Assembly (NCBI GenBank): GCA_003049485.1
Contig: PYST01000231.1
Coordinates: 1 to 61,974, forward strand
Length of the DNA: 61,974 nucleotides
Direction of reading: 5' to 3'
Origin: Ophioceras dolichostomum
Taxonomy: Eukaryota; Ascomycota; Sordariomycetes; Magnaporthales; Ophioceraceae
The position numbers were made by a program, and so were the translations under genes. Of the stretch, positions 33,249-44,726 are shown in pieces; position 1 is the stretch's first letter; the number at the start of each line of letters is the position of its first letter. Below the pieces are notes generated by a model. That model saw only the letters and a list, made by a program, of their open reading frames with translations. It was not told the origin of the DNA and did not search any database.

Positions 33249-33790
33249 TTGTAACCGATAGGCTTGGGTGACGGACTCGAGGGATGCTGATAAGGAGCAA
33301 TTGAACGTTCGCAAAGCTGATCCAGATCCCCCGCCTGCAAGCCACCAACGCGAAATCACGTGATACGACTGCCGTCTGCACAGGTGCATAGCTCAAGGAC
33401 GAAGCCAGATGAATCCGAGTACGCTTGTGGAATAATTGCCAAATGCGTTTTGTCGCTGAACTACCTAGGTAACTATCTTGCACTTGAATTGCCTCCAGGA
33501 CGATAGACTTAGACCTTATCCTATCTCTTGGCCTGGGAGATCGATACCGAGATCCTTGGTATCCTGAGCTCCGATGTGGGGCACATGACTACGCGTCGGC
33601 GCGTCACTTCGGAAGACGCGACCGCGATTCACCATTCATACAATCTACACAAGCGACGACACCACCATCAACTGCGGAGCCGGGTCGAGCCGGCAACGTT
33701 CGATGTTTCTCCGATTCTGGTATTCTCATTACCAAAGCTACCTTCGATGCACGTGTATTCAGTCTGGAACTCTTGTTCCAACACGACTTC
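33249..33790. other. Divergent intergenic region between BTB and RecQ genes
   Basis: About 540 bp shared by two divergent promoters. It contains a CTACCTAGGTAACT word near 33462 but no clear TATA box. Nothing coding is recognised. Confidence 0.5.
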
Positions 33791-36700
33791 ATGACGCGAA
33801 ACAATCTTCGTGACCAACTTTCGTGGTTACTGGGGAATATTTCACTGTCTCTGCCAGCGGGGCCATCACTGCCCGCTCCTGCGGAGGCTTCCGACAGCCA
33901 AACCTTTCAAGGGACTAGCCTCTCGTTTCGGCAACCAGATCCCCCATCTACGAACGCTGCGTCGCGGGTCTTGCCCACCCCGAGCACGGTGCAGTCGTCG
34001 TTTCTCGCCAGTGACTCGACCAGCCGAACCAATGTTACCCAGCTTCCCCGACCAGGACCCCAAATTTTGGATCGAGCCCCGACGGACGACGGAGGAATGG
34101 CGAGGCTGACCTCGGCTTCGAAGACAAAGAAGCCGTCTCTGCTGGTCAAGCAACAACAGCATCAGCAACAGCAGTATCAGCCCTTGACCCCCGTGCCGAC
34201 CTCAGATGTGGGCCCTCTACAGAAGTCTTTCTCCTCGCTGGTCAACAACAGTATTCCGCGCGCGGCAAAGAAGACGTCGCCGAAGTCCCCGCGCCCCGCC
34301 CCTCGACTTCGCAACCAGGACCATTCCGCCGATTACAACTTGGAGGATTTCGAATCGTTCGACCTCACATCCGACGATGCCGTCCTGAAGTCGTCACCAC
34401 GGGATGATGTTAAGCTGTGGAATCCGGAGTGCGCTGCTCGCGCGGAGCCGCCCCCTGAGAGGAGCGGGAAGAAGAGGAAGAGCGCTGAGATGAGCACGTC
34501 CACACCGAGGCATAAGAAAGAAACTATGCTGGATGACTTTGATGACGACGAGTTCCCTGACGTCGACATTCTCGCCTCTGCGCCCCGTAAGAAGGGCAAG
34601 GGTGCAGCGAATTTCAGCCCCCAGAAGACACCATCCAAGGCGAAGGCCAAGCCCCTGGTTGAGGTCTATGGAGCCTCAATCATCGAGGAACACACCGTCA
34701 CCGAAACGATCAGCCGAACGGAGACTCGGATCCGACGTTCTGAAACTGGAGGGGCTCTGGTTCAGGGTCCCATCGCGCCGGTGTTGACTCCTTCGGAGCG
34801 AAAGTCTCCGTCATCGCCTTCCAAAGCGCCCGGCCTCCCGCAGCAGGACTCTCAATGGCTGGATCGCGAATCTCAGCGAACGGTGGGGGCTGCGCCTACA
34901 ACGAGGCCCGGGAGTGGCCACAGAGACAAGAACCGGGTGATCGAAGATTCAGAGGATGAATCCTTCGGATCCCCGAACGATGCGTCCTTTTTCACCTGTC
35001 TCTCTGGCTTGGGAGGAGGTAAAAGAGATAGTCTCGATATGCATACTGGTACGCCTTCTAAGAGGTCACCAATGGTCAGGACTGCTGCACGACAGAGTCC
35101 TCGTTCGGGTGGGATTGAGAGCACGATGACCGACCAGCAGGACGTTGGTGACGTCGGCGAACACTGCGCAAGGAGCTGGGAGGCGAGTGACGAACTTGTG
35201 CGGAGGCCAGCTGCGTACAGCTCGGATTCGGAGGGTACAACTTTGGTGATGGATCTTTTCCTTCGAAACCCCTCGGTCATCGAGAAGCGCCGTCGGGAAA
35301 TCCGACTACAACTGCAGAAGAATATGGCGGAATACCATCGGGCGCTGGAAGAAGGTTGGCCGCGGGAGAGGAAGGAACACGTCAAGGAAGACCGGAAGCC
35401 GATTAAGCAGCAAGAAGCCGCGCTCGACTCTCTCGAAATTGCGCACAGGGCGTACGAGTCCCTTTCCAATCAGAAGAAGTCACTGGTTGCGAAGCTTCTC
35501 GAGGCGTTTGGCAATGAACAAGACACAACCGAGGACGAAGTCATTGCGGAGCAGCTGAGCGAGGAGATCCATGCCCAGGAGCATGAGCTCCGCCGTTTGC
35601 TGGCGGCGGCCGGTATCAACAGCGCCGAGCTCTTCGACGTCCTTGGCGAGCCGACACATGGGAATGCGCCAAGCAACGTCGTCATGGCTACTCAGCTACC
35701 CTCCCACCCTCAAGCGCTCCCCCCTCCCAAGACCACTCATCAGTCTCAGTCAGCTGGGCCACTCGAGCATAACTCCCAGGTCATATTCCAGACCCAGGTC
35801 CAGCTAAGCGCACTGCCTATCCCAAGTTCCAGAGATGAGTACGGCGACCACATCATGGCTCCGCAACCGCCTCCATTTCCGCGAGAGCCGAGGACGCAGG
35901 TCAGGCAGCCGAGCTTGGCACCGCCAGCCAGACAATCCGACTTTCACCAGGGTCACAATCCCGATCTTGAGCGCCTTCTGTTCGATGAAGACGATGACGA
36001 GGATGACTTCAGAGAGCTCGCAGCGCAAGGGCCTGGACAGCCAAACACTCAGAGACAGGCGCCTATGTCGTCACGAGCGCCCCGAAAGCCCTCCTACAAC
36101 GCCCCTGATCCTTGCAGGTCTGATGGATATGACTACGACCTAACGGTTGATGATGAGAGCATGATGCAGCTTGCGGACAGCGTCGAGCTTCAGTCGTCGG
36201 GGAAGCCCTCTTCGACTCAGAAAAGCCGATCACCGCTTGCTGAAACCTCAGGCAACGCCGCGAGTATCATGCCACGGTCGAAGAAGGCGACTTCGTCGAA
36301 GAAGGCCGGTAAAGCGGTTCATAAGTCTTCGATGCCCGACGAGCTGATGAGACATCCGTGGTCCACTGACCTGCGGAAGGCGCTCAAGGATCACTTCAGG
36401 ATGTCAGGCTTCCGGCAAAATCAGCTGGAAGCGATCAACGCGACGCTAGCCGGGAAAGACGCGTTCGTACTCATGCCGACGGGTGGTGGCAAGTCCCTGT
36501 GCTACCAGCTTCCTGCTGTCATCGACACGGGCAAGACTCAGGGCATCACTGTCGTGATCTCGCCGTTGCTCAGTCTGATGCAGGACCAGATCGACCATCT
36601 CCAGGCGCTACGCATTGTGGCGCGCCCCTTTAACGGTGACATGCTGGCCGAGACGCGCAACATGATACTGGATGCGTTCAACGATCGCAACCCCGAGAAC

Positions 36701-37258
36701 GTGTTCAGGCTGCTCTACGTGACGCCCGAGATGATCACCAGGAGCAACGCGTTCCTCAACGGCCTCGACAAGGTGTATCGCAACAAGAAGCTTGCCAGGA
36801 TCGTCATCGACGAAGCACACTGCGTCAGCCAGTGGGGCCACGACTTCAGACCGGATTACATGGCGCTCGGCGATGTGCGCCGGCGCTTTCCAACCGTGCC
36901 TGTGATGGCTCTCACGGCGACGGCGACGCCCAACGTCATAGTCGACGTGAAGCACAACCTCGGCATTAATGGCTGCCAGGTCTTCTCACAGAGCTTCAAC
37001 CGGCCCAACCTGCACTACGAAATCCACAACAAGGGCAGGAACATCGGCAAGACGATCGGGCAGCTTATCCAGTCCAAGCACGCCGGTCAGACTGGAATCA
37101 TCTACACGCTCTCGCGCAACTCGTCCGAGAAGGTGGCCGACCAGCTCCGAAAGGAGTTCGACATCGCCGCCGCGCACTACCACGCCCACCTCGACTCGGT
37201 CACCAAGACGCAGGTGCAGAGGGACTGGCAGAGCGGCAAGCTCAAGGTCGTCGTCGCG

Positions 37259-37293
<35 letters not shown>

Positions 37294-39483
37294 CGTGCGC
37301 TTCGTGATCCACTATTCGCTGCCCAAGAGCATCGAGGGCTACTACCAGGAGACGGGCCGGGCCGGCCGCGACGGCGAGCTGTCGCACTGCTACCTCTACT
37401 TCGGCTACGGCGACGTCAACACCATCCTCAAGATGATCGACCCTCCCCGGAGCAAGAAGGGCGGTGGTCGGTTCGGCGGCGGTGGCAACGCCAACGGCGT
37501 CGAGCTGAGCCCCGAGCAGAAGGAGCGCCAGAAGGGCATGCTGAACCGGGTCGTCGACTTCTGCGAGAACAAGAGGGACTGCCGCCGCGTCGGGATCCTG
37601 CGCTACTTCGGCGAGAGGTTCGACCGGGAGAACTGCAACAAGGCGTGCGACAACTGCTGCGAGGGGGGCCAGTTCGAGCTGACCGACTGCACCGACACGG
37701 CCGTCCTGGCGCTGCAGGCCATCCGGGAGAGGGGCCGCATGACTCTGAAGCAGCTCTCCGACGCCATTAAGAGAGACGTCCCGCAGAAGATAGCCCAGAT
37801 ACAGAGCATCATCTTCCGTTTGGCGGCCGAAGATGCGTTGGCCGAGGTCAATGTGGCGACGTATGTGGGGGTTGCAGTCCAGTACTTTGTGGTAAGTCTT
37901 TTTTTGGTTTTCCCAAACAGCAGACATAATCCCTTCGTGCCTGAGATCTTTGATCCAAAGACAACAACCAGCTAATCATCACATTCTTAACCCTTTGCCT
38001 GCCTGTATTGTAGATCGGACCCGCCGCAAATGAATTTTTCAGTAGGCGACGAAAGCTTGAACTTGTGACAAGGGTAGATAGCAAGGCCAGCGGGAGACGG
38101 CAGGTGGCGCAAGACAATTCGGAAAGGCCAAAGAAGCGGTCCCGAAAAGCGGCCGCAGACTCCGGGGCGTCGTCCTCGAAGCAACCGCCGTCTACCAACG
38201 TCTCGTCCCCCGTCCGGAGCGCAAGCAGGAAGCGCAAGGTCAAGGCCATGCCGTCCCTGGTCCTCGAGGAGGCTGAGGACGAGGTTGATGATGATGCCGA
38301 GGACCTAGACGACGAGGAAGCTGCGGCCGACCGCCACAAGAACGGGTACGCCAGGGACGGCTTCGTGGTGTCATCCGACGTCGAGGACGACGGCGAATAC
38401 TTCGAGCCGATGCGCAACGCGCCTCCTCCTCCTCTTCGTCGACAAGCCACCATCGACGAGCTTGGCGGGCCGATCAGGGGTGGTGGAAAATCTCAGCAGA
38501 AGCAGCTCACCGAGGCGGAGAGGGACGTCGTCGACCATTTCGTCCAGGAGGCCAGGGCGCTGGAGGAGAGGATCCGCAACGAGAATGGCCTGCGCAAGGT
38601 GATCTTCAACGCGGCGCACTTCCACGCCATGATCGACGGCTGGACCACGACGGTGGCCAAGATGGCGCGCATTCCGGGCGTCAACAAGGAGAACGTGCTG
38701 AAGTACGGGGGTGAATTCATCAGGCTCCTCAAGACGACGCAGAGTTTCTACAAGGCTATGGGGGGTGATGACCAAGGTGGTGGCAACGTGGGTGGGGGCA
38801 GCAGCGCTCGTAGCCGTGGTAACAGCAGGAGCGGCAGCGCCCTGGCCTCGCGTAAGAACAACAACAGCAGCAGCAAGGAGGTGATTGATATCACTAGCTC
38901 CGACGAAGAGGAAGAAACACGGACACAGAAGAGGCAAGTTCCGGCGCCAAGGCCGCCTAAGGCAGTAGAGGAGAACTTCTTCAGCAGCAGCGACGAAGAC
39001 GAGGAACAACAGGAAGAAGAGCAAGAAGAGGAGGAGGAAGACGAGCAAGATTCTAACACCAAAGGCTCTTCTGGACTACAAGCATCCAAGTACTTCAACG
39101 GCACCGAGGACGGCGCGGACGAGTGGAACACGAGGTTCGACCGAGCCTACGCCTCCGGCGCCGCGTCCCGCTCCAGATCCGTCTCCGGGTCCTCGCGAGG
39201 TGGCGGCTACTCCTTCTACAAAAAGAGGGGAGGCGGAGCCGCTGGGGGCGGGGCTAAGAGGACCTACACTCGAAAGACGTCTGGCGGGTCCGGGGGTGTC
39301 ACGAAGCGCGGTAGGACGGCGGCGTCTGGCAGCAAGAAAACCGGTGTCTCTTCCTCTGCTGCCGGTGGTAGTGGTGTGTTCGCGAAGGGTAGGTCTGGGG
39401 CCGGCGCTGGCAGGGCGCGGGGTGGTGGTGCTGGTAGTGGCTCTGGCTCAGGAGGCAGCGGCATTGGGATGATGCCGTTCTAA
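33791..39483 (+). CDS. QDE3: RecQ-family DNA helicase, BLM/Sgs1/QDE-3 orthologue
   Basis: Two exons (33791-37891 and 38014-39483; intron 122 bp, GTAAGT to TTGTAG, no codon split) encode 1856 residues, close to QDE-3 of Neurospora. The N-terminus (MTRNNLRDQLSWLL) also fits that family. Residues 1-870 are mostly disordered with acidic patches. The helicase core starts near 880: FRQNQLEAINATLAGKDAFVLMPTGG, Walker A GGGKS near 898, DEAH near 1007, SQWGHDFRPDY, then motifs V-VI (ATIAFGMGIDKPDVRFVIH, YYQETGRAGRDG). A zinc-binding RQC cysteine cluster (ENCNKACDNCC) and winged helix follow. A probable HRDC helical domain (LTEAERDVVDHFVQEARALEER...) lies near 1530-1610, then a Gly/Ser/Arg-rich tail. 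Such helicases dissolve recombination intermediates with topoisomerase III; in Neurospora QDE-3 is also needed for quelling. Confidence 0.95.
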
Positions 39484-41240
39484 TCACCAACTGTGGATCT
39501 ATCTGGGAAGAAACAGAGGAGGGGAAACGGGACCGGCGTTTATTGTGATGGGATGATCATATTTCTTTTGGACACTGATGGACGATGCCACGATGCCACT
39601 TCTGGCGTCCTTCCGATTTGCTGATATCTTCGGGCTTCTTCGATACGATGTTGCTTGCCTGGGTACCTTTTCAAGGTAGCTAATAGCAGGTATACACTGC
39701 TTGCTGGTATGGGCTATCAAGAACCAGGCGTCTCTTTCTACGAGCATTGCTTAGCGGGTTCTCCAATTCAAATCAAACATCGCTGTTTTCTTGCTGGCCC
39801 CTGATCATCACGGTTCAACATCCCTCTTACTTATCGTGTGATATAGATATATTACCTTCTCGAGAACAGACCACCTTCAGGACCAGAAAGCAAACCACAG
39901 GGCTGAGGACTTAGGCTTCACCTTGGGGGCTAAGAAAAGAGGACTACGTCACCTCGACACACTCGATGCATCGATCCCGGTGAGGCAGACCTCAGGTTGT
40001 ATTATTTGTGTGCACTAACAAGAGTTGATATCTCAGAAACAACAAAGATCTTTGGGGGTATCAGGTTATGTTGTGATGGGCCGATATAATAATAGTAAAG
40101 TCTCAAAAGGTGAAGCAGAAGAAAGAAAGAAGCGAGCGCAGCTGAAAATCAAACAATGTCCCCCATCACCAGTGGCCTCCCTCGCGCCCTCCCTCGCGCC
40201 CTCCATCACGGATTGACCAGCCCACCTGTACTCCTCATCGTCCGTTTTCTGTGCCTCTGCCCTCCTTTCCTACGAGCCCCCCACAATCTTATCTGTAACA
40301 GTATTCCCTGGTCCACCCCCAGCAATCTCGTCTTCTCGTCGCCCTGCTGCGTGATTTCCGCGAGTGATTTCCGGCATTGGGGATGTGAGGTGTGTAAGTC
40401 GGGAGGCAGTACGAAGTCACCAACCCAGCCAGTGCCTCCGGTAACCCCGCATGCCTCTCCCCTTGAAGCCGTGCGTGGGCCTACGACGGAAAATAACAGC
40501 AGAAACCCAGACAGGCACCAACCGGTCCTCCACACTTCGATCCCAAGATTCCGTCCACTTTTCCAGCAAGCCATCACATAAACGAACAGGAGAGACAACC
40601 CGCCCGGTATCAAGAATGTCAATGCACAATAATGTGCAGTGTGCAATGGAGAAGAATAAAAAAGAACAAAAATATGTACAGTCCAACGAGGCCGCTTTCT
40701 GTGGTACGTGGCTGTCTGAAATCAGAGGAATGTGTATAACGTGAAAAGGAATAGGAAATCTCCTCTGAAGAGGAGGTCGGATAGAAGAGAAGTGGTAGTA
40801 GGTTCAGAGACATAAGAAACAATATGGAAATGATAACAAGGAAGTATGGAGGGGAATCGACAAAAAAGGGTGTGCCGTCCGCCTCGAAATTGATATATAA
40901 AAAAAGGACCAAAGAACCGAAAGCGCCATCGCTCCGCCGGGACGCCATGATGGATGAAAAGTACACAAAAAAAAAAAAAAGAAACAAAAACATATTCGAT
41001 AAGAAAAAGACGACGCCGTACCCGGCCGATGACAAATGGCTTTCCCGCCCTTCTTCTCTCCCTCTCCCTGGAGAGATGACGACTTTTGGTAACATACGAG
41101 ATATGTTGGATAGCAGGCATAATCTGCCGTCTCAGACAGTAAGAAAAGATTAAAAAAGGGGCATGTGGTACCTAGGTAGGTACGTACCAGGTGGGCGTGT
41201 AAACGGGATGGATAACTGGGGAGGGCTTTTTGCTTTCACT
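39484..41240. other. Convergent intergenic region
   Basis: 3' sides of the RecQ and Kar9 genes. It holds a long A run near 40967-40980 and a GGTACCTAGGTAGGTACGTA cluster at about 41167-41188. No coding signal was recognised. Confidence 0.5.
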
Positions 41241-44200
41241 TCAGTTCCTCCATCTAGGCTTCAAATCCTTAGGAGCAGGCTTCAGCTCACCAGCAGCGCT
41301 GGCGCTGCTCCCCCTGCGCATCGCGACGCGAGCCCCCATCACGGCCTGTGGGCTCTCGCGGCCCGACACGCTTCCCGGACCCCCCGGCCCCCCAAGCGCC
41401 CTAGGCTGAGGCAGCAAGCTGGTCCTGCGCGACGACGACGTCGCCAGCGAGCTGGCCGGACGCCGCGGCGTGGTCGCGCCCAGGACGTTGTTGATGTTGC
41501 TGTCGCCCGGCCGCGGCGGCTGCAGCGAGGCGCGCCTATTGCCTTCGCTTTTGAGCGCCGACGTCGACGCCTGGCTGAGCAGGCGGGGCTTGGGCACGGA
41601 CAGTCCCGAAGAGCTGGCGCCTTGAGCGGCGGCGGCGGCCAGCCCCACCCTGTCGCGGAAGGACATGCGGTTCGGCGGCGGCGGCGCCCTCGAGGGCGTC
41701 TCGTCGCCGCCCGCGAGGGAGGGCGGCTCGGACTCGGCGCGGCCCAGCGGGCTGCGGAGCGGCAGCCTGGAAGATGCTGGGGAGGCGTTGCTTTTGGGCG
41801 ATGGGGTGAGGCCCGTCTGGGAGGTCAGGCTGAGGGGCTTGAAGTTGTGGCCTGTGTCGACACCCACGGTGGACGAGTTCCACCGCGGCCGGTTCCCGAG
41901 CGTCGAGTTGGGGCGTGGAGGGTTGTTGGTGCGCTTCGCGATGGGCGTGACGGAGCCGTCGCGGCCGCTGCCCGGCACGGCTAAGCCAGTCGTTGCGAAT
42001 CTCGACACGGGCTTGCGATACAGCTGAGACGGGGCAGCGCCGGCGCCGGCGCTTGTGGCGGACACGCTCCGACGAGCGGTCGGCTGTGGCAGGTGACTAC
42101 CCATGCTCGACGACCGACGCTTGTTGGTGTTTGCAACAGCGGCGGCGGCGGCTGCCGCTGCTGCTGCGGCCGTGCTCTTGGCCGTCGGCGTGGTCGACTC
42201 GATACCCAGACCGGACATGATCACTGATGACGGCGGAGAGCTCTGTGGCGTTTCGTGGCCACTGCCGATAGTGGAACGGTCATTGGAAAGCATGCTCGAA
42301 ATGGAGTCGCGCAGCTGCTGGCCCTTGTGTTCCGACGCCATCTCCTCTAGGGTGAGGTCCATGTCGCGCATGCGGTCCTTTAGCTCGTCCCACTTGCCCT
42401 GGACCTCGGCGTGCAGCCGGAGGATCTCACCGTTGACCGTCAGGCGATCCTTGAGGCCCCTGTCAATGATGGACAGCACGCGTTCCACAGCGGGACCATA
42501 GTGCGTCTTCTTAGCCTCGTAGCCCTCGATCTTCTTGCCCATCATGGGCGGGTTGGTTAGGTGCATGCCGGCATCGACGGCCTCCTTGAGCTTGGCCACG
42601 CTGCGCTCGACCGACTCGTACATCTTTTGTGCTTGCCTGCCGGCCCCGCGGAACACCAGAACCCATCGGTCCTCGCCCAGCTCCTTACGCAGGTTCTCGG
42701 CGTCCTTCTCGAGCTTCCGGTAGCTGGCATCCAGGTCCATACGCCGCACCTCCAGCTCCTCGCATGCCGTCGGGAATGTCCGCTCCGCCCGCGCCTCGAA
42801 CACGGAGAGACGCATGGGCAGGAAGTCCAGCGATGCTCGCAATGGCTGCATCCGTGCGAACAGTGCCAGCAGGCTGGAGTCGTCCTGGGAAAGGCTCGGC
42901 ACGCCGCCACCGGGGGCTGTAGCAGTGCTGCTGGCGGCACCTGGCGAGCTGGGGCTCGGGCTGCCGGGAAACATCGGAATGCTGAACCGGTGGCTGGCAG
43001 CTGCCGCGAGTCGTGCCGTCTGCGGCGGTGGGGTCTCTTCGACGATGGTCTCTAGGTCGCCGATGTCGACGCTGCCGTCGCCGTTGGCCGATGCCATCAT
43101 GCTCTTGTGGCGGCGCTCCTCCATCTCGAACACCAGGCGGCACAACTCGTCCATCTCGTTCTGTATGTCGCCCAGCACCATATTCCACAGCTCCTCCCAC
43201 TCCATCGCGATCTCGACCTGCACCTTGACCGTCTTCAGAGTTGTGTGGATATTGGCCCACTCGGTTGTAATTGCGTCCATCTGTACCACGGTTCGTTGCA
43301 GGTCATCTTGCGACACCGACGCGATGTCCTGACGGTTATTCAGGGCCTCGATTGCGGTGATGTACACCTTGATGAGCTCCTCGAACCGCGTGATGGCGCT
43401 CTCGACCTCTTCCAGGCCTTCACGGCCGCCCGCCGCGGCCCACTCGACATCGTCCTCGCTGTCCAGGCCGCCGATAACCTCGGACGCCTTCGAGATCCAG
43501 TTCCTAATCTGCTCGGCGGCGCCTACCAGTGCCCTCGCGGCTGCCTGGGCGGTGGGGATCGCTGCGACCTTCCCGGACAGCGACTCGGCGTCGGGTAATT
43601 GTAGCGACGTCAGCTGGGCCAGCTGGTTGGCGAACGAGGCGCGCGACAGCGTGTATATCGAGCCCGGCCGCTGGAGGCCGAGCGGGTTGAAGTAGGACGC
43701 CGCATCGAAGTTGCCGAACTCCTGCTGCGTCGACGGAGCGGAATTGGGCGGCGGAGGGAGCGGCGGAGAGTCCTTCGGGAGTGGCGGTGGAGGTGGCGAG
43801 AAGGTCTCGGGGGAGGGAGAGAGCGGTGAGGCCACGGCGGCCCCCCTGTCGAGGTGCTGCTGGCGCGTTTCTCGTTGAGCCTTGGTGCCGTTGCCGTTCG
43901 TGTGGTCGGGGAGCCGGTACTTGTGGGTGTCCATCTCCAGTGGCGGCGCGGTTTCGATCTCGGGGAGGAAATCTACCGTCGTCGCCGCTTCGAGTGCTGG
44001 GCCTGAGCCTGGGGCTGGGGCTGGGGCCGGGGCCGGGGATTGGTCCGGTCGAGAGACGGAGGCGGAGTCCGATATCGAGACGGGGCTTTTTTTGCTCGCC
44101 TTGGAGCTCTTCAGGCTGGCCTTGGAAGGAATGCGCACCAGAGCGCCCGGCTTCCAAGGTCGACCTCGTCTTTCGACCACGACAGATTCGCTGCCTGCCT

Positions 44201-44726
44201 GATGGCCTTCGTCGAGTTGGCGCAGCTGGTCTTCGGGCAGCCGACCGACGGGATCGTGGTGAGGTGGCGGCGACTGTTGCCTGCGCGAAGAAGACCCAAA
44301 TCCGAGAGCTTTCAATCGCGCCGCTAAACCGGGTGAGGGTTTTCGGGGTTGAACGCGACCGGAGCGTGTAGAAGCGGTGGCGGGAGCGGAAACGACTGGT
44401 GAGTCATCACCAGTTGTTAGATTAGTGGTGGTTGTGGTTGTGGTTGTGGTGATGGTGGTGGTTGATGCTGCTGTTAGGGTCGTTGATGGCGAGCTTTGTG
44501 TGCTTTGTGTGCTTTGTAGTGTGTTGTTCGAGTTCGAGATAAAGTTGTGGTGGCTGTTCTGGCAAGGGGTTGGATCGTCTTGGCCAGAGGTAGAGAAGCG
44601 GAGCTGGGCCAGATCATTTGGCACGTCCGCGAAGCTGCTGCTCAGGCTCAGGCCGAATGCGGCTTGCTGTGTGCTTGTGCTTTGCAACACCGGCTTCTCC
44701 AATAACTCCTCCATCCTACGGACCAT
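41241..44726 (-). CDS. KAR9: Kar9-like spindle-positioning protein
   Basis: Single-exon gene of 1161 residues; the start may also be Met5 (ATG at 44714), as both ATGs lie close together. The first 350 residues are low-complexity (Ser, Thr, Pro). The conserved Kar9 domain begins around SIYTLSRASFANQLAQLTSL and runs through predicted helices such as AEQIRNWISKASEVIGGLDSEDDVEW, ITRFEELIKVYITAIEALNN, VQMDAITTEWANIHTTLKTV and WEELWNMVLGDIQNEMDELC, ending near MDLTLEEMASEHKG. The tail is basic and Ser/Pro-rich, with SxLP sites (SHLP, SRLP) resembling weak EB1-binding motifs. Yeast Kar9 links microtubule plus ends, through EB1/Bim1, to myosin V and actin to place spindle and nucleus; a similar role in hyphae is inferred from homology. 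Confidence 0.82.
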   Translation of the reverse strand: MVRRMEELLEKPVLQSTSTQQAAFGLSLSSSFADVPNDLAQLRFSTSGQDDPTPCQNSHHNFISNSNNTLQSTQSTQSSPSTTLTAASTTTITTTTTTTTTNLTTGDDSPVVSAPATASTRSGRVQPRKPSPGLAARLKALGFGSSSRRQQSPPPHHDPVGRLPEDQLRQLDEGHQAGSESVVVERRGRPWKPGALVRIPSKASLKSSKASKKSPVSISDSASVSRPDQSPAPAPAPAPGSGPALEAATTVDFLPEIETAPPLEMDTHKYRLPDHTNGNGTKAQRETRQQHLDRGAAVASPLSPSPETFSPPPPPLPKDSPPLPPPPNSAPSTQQEFGNFDAASYFNPLGLQRPGSIYTLSRASFANQLAQLTSLQLPDAESLSGKVAAIPTAQAAARALVGAAEQIRNWISKASEVIGGLDSEDDVEWAAAGGREGLEEVESAITRFEELIKVYITAIEALNNRQDIASVSQDDLQRTVVQMDAITTEWANIHTTLKTVKVQVEIAMEWEELWNMVLGDIQNEMDELCRLVFEMEERRHKSMMASANGDGSVDIGDLETIVEETPPPQTARLAAAASHRFSIPMFPGSPSPSSPGAASSTATAPGGGVPSLSQDDSSLLALFARMQPLRASLDFLPMRLSVFEARAERTFPTACEELEVRRMDLDASYRKLEKDAENLRKELGEDRWVLVFRGAGRQAQKMYESVERSVAKLKEAVDAGMHLTNPPMMGKKIEGYEAKKTHYGPAVERVLSIIDRGLKDRLTVNGEILRLHAEVQGKWDELKDRMRDMDLTLEEMASEHKGQQLRDSISSMLSNDRSTIGSGHETPQSSPPSSVIMSGLGIESTTPTAKSTAAAAAAAAAAAVANTNKRRSSSMGSHLPQPTARRSVSATSAGAGAAPSQLYRKPVSRFATTGLAVPGSGRDGSVTPIAKRTNNPPRPNSTLGNRPRWNSSTVGVDTGHNFKPLSLTSQTGLTPSPKSNASPASSRLPLRSPLGRAESEPPSLAGGDETPSRAPPPPNRMSFRDRVGLAAAAAQGASSSGLSVPKPRLLSQASTSALKSEGNRRASLQPPRPGDSNINNVLGATTPRRPASSLATSSSRRTSLLPQPRALGGPGGPGSVSGRESPQAVMGARVAMRRGSSASAAGELKPAPKDLKPRWRN

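Noticed and set aside
36986..37927. 313-codon minus-strand frame
   Set aside because: Antisense to the conserved RecQ helicase core.
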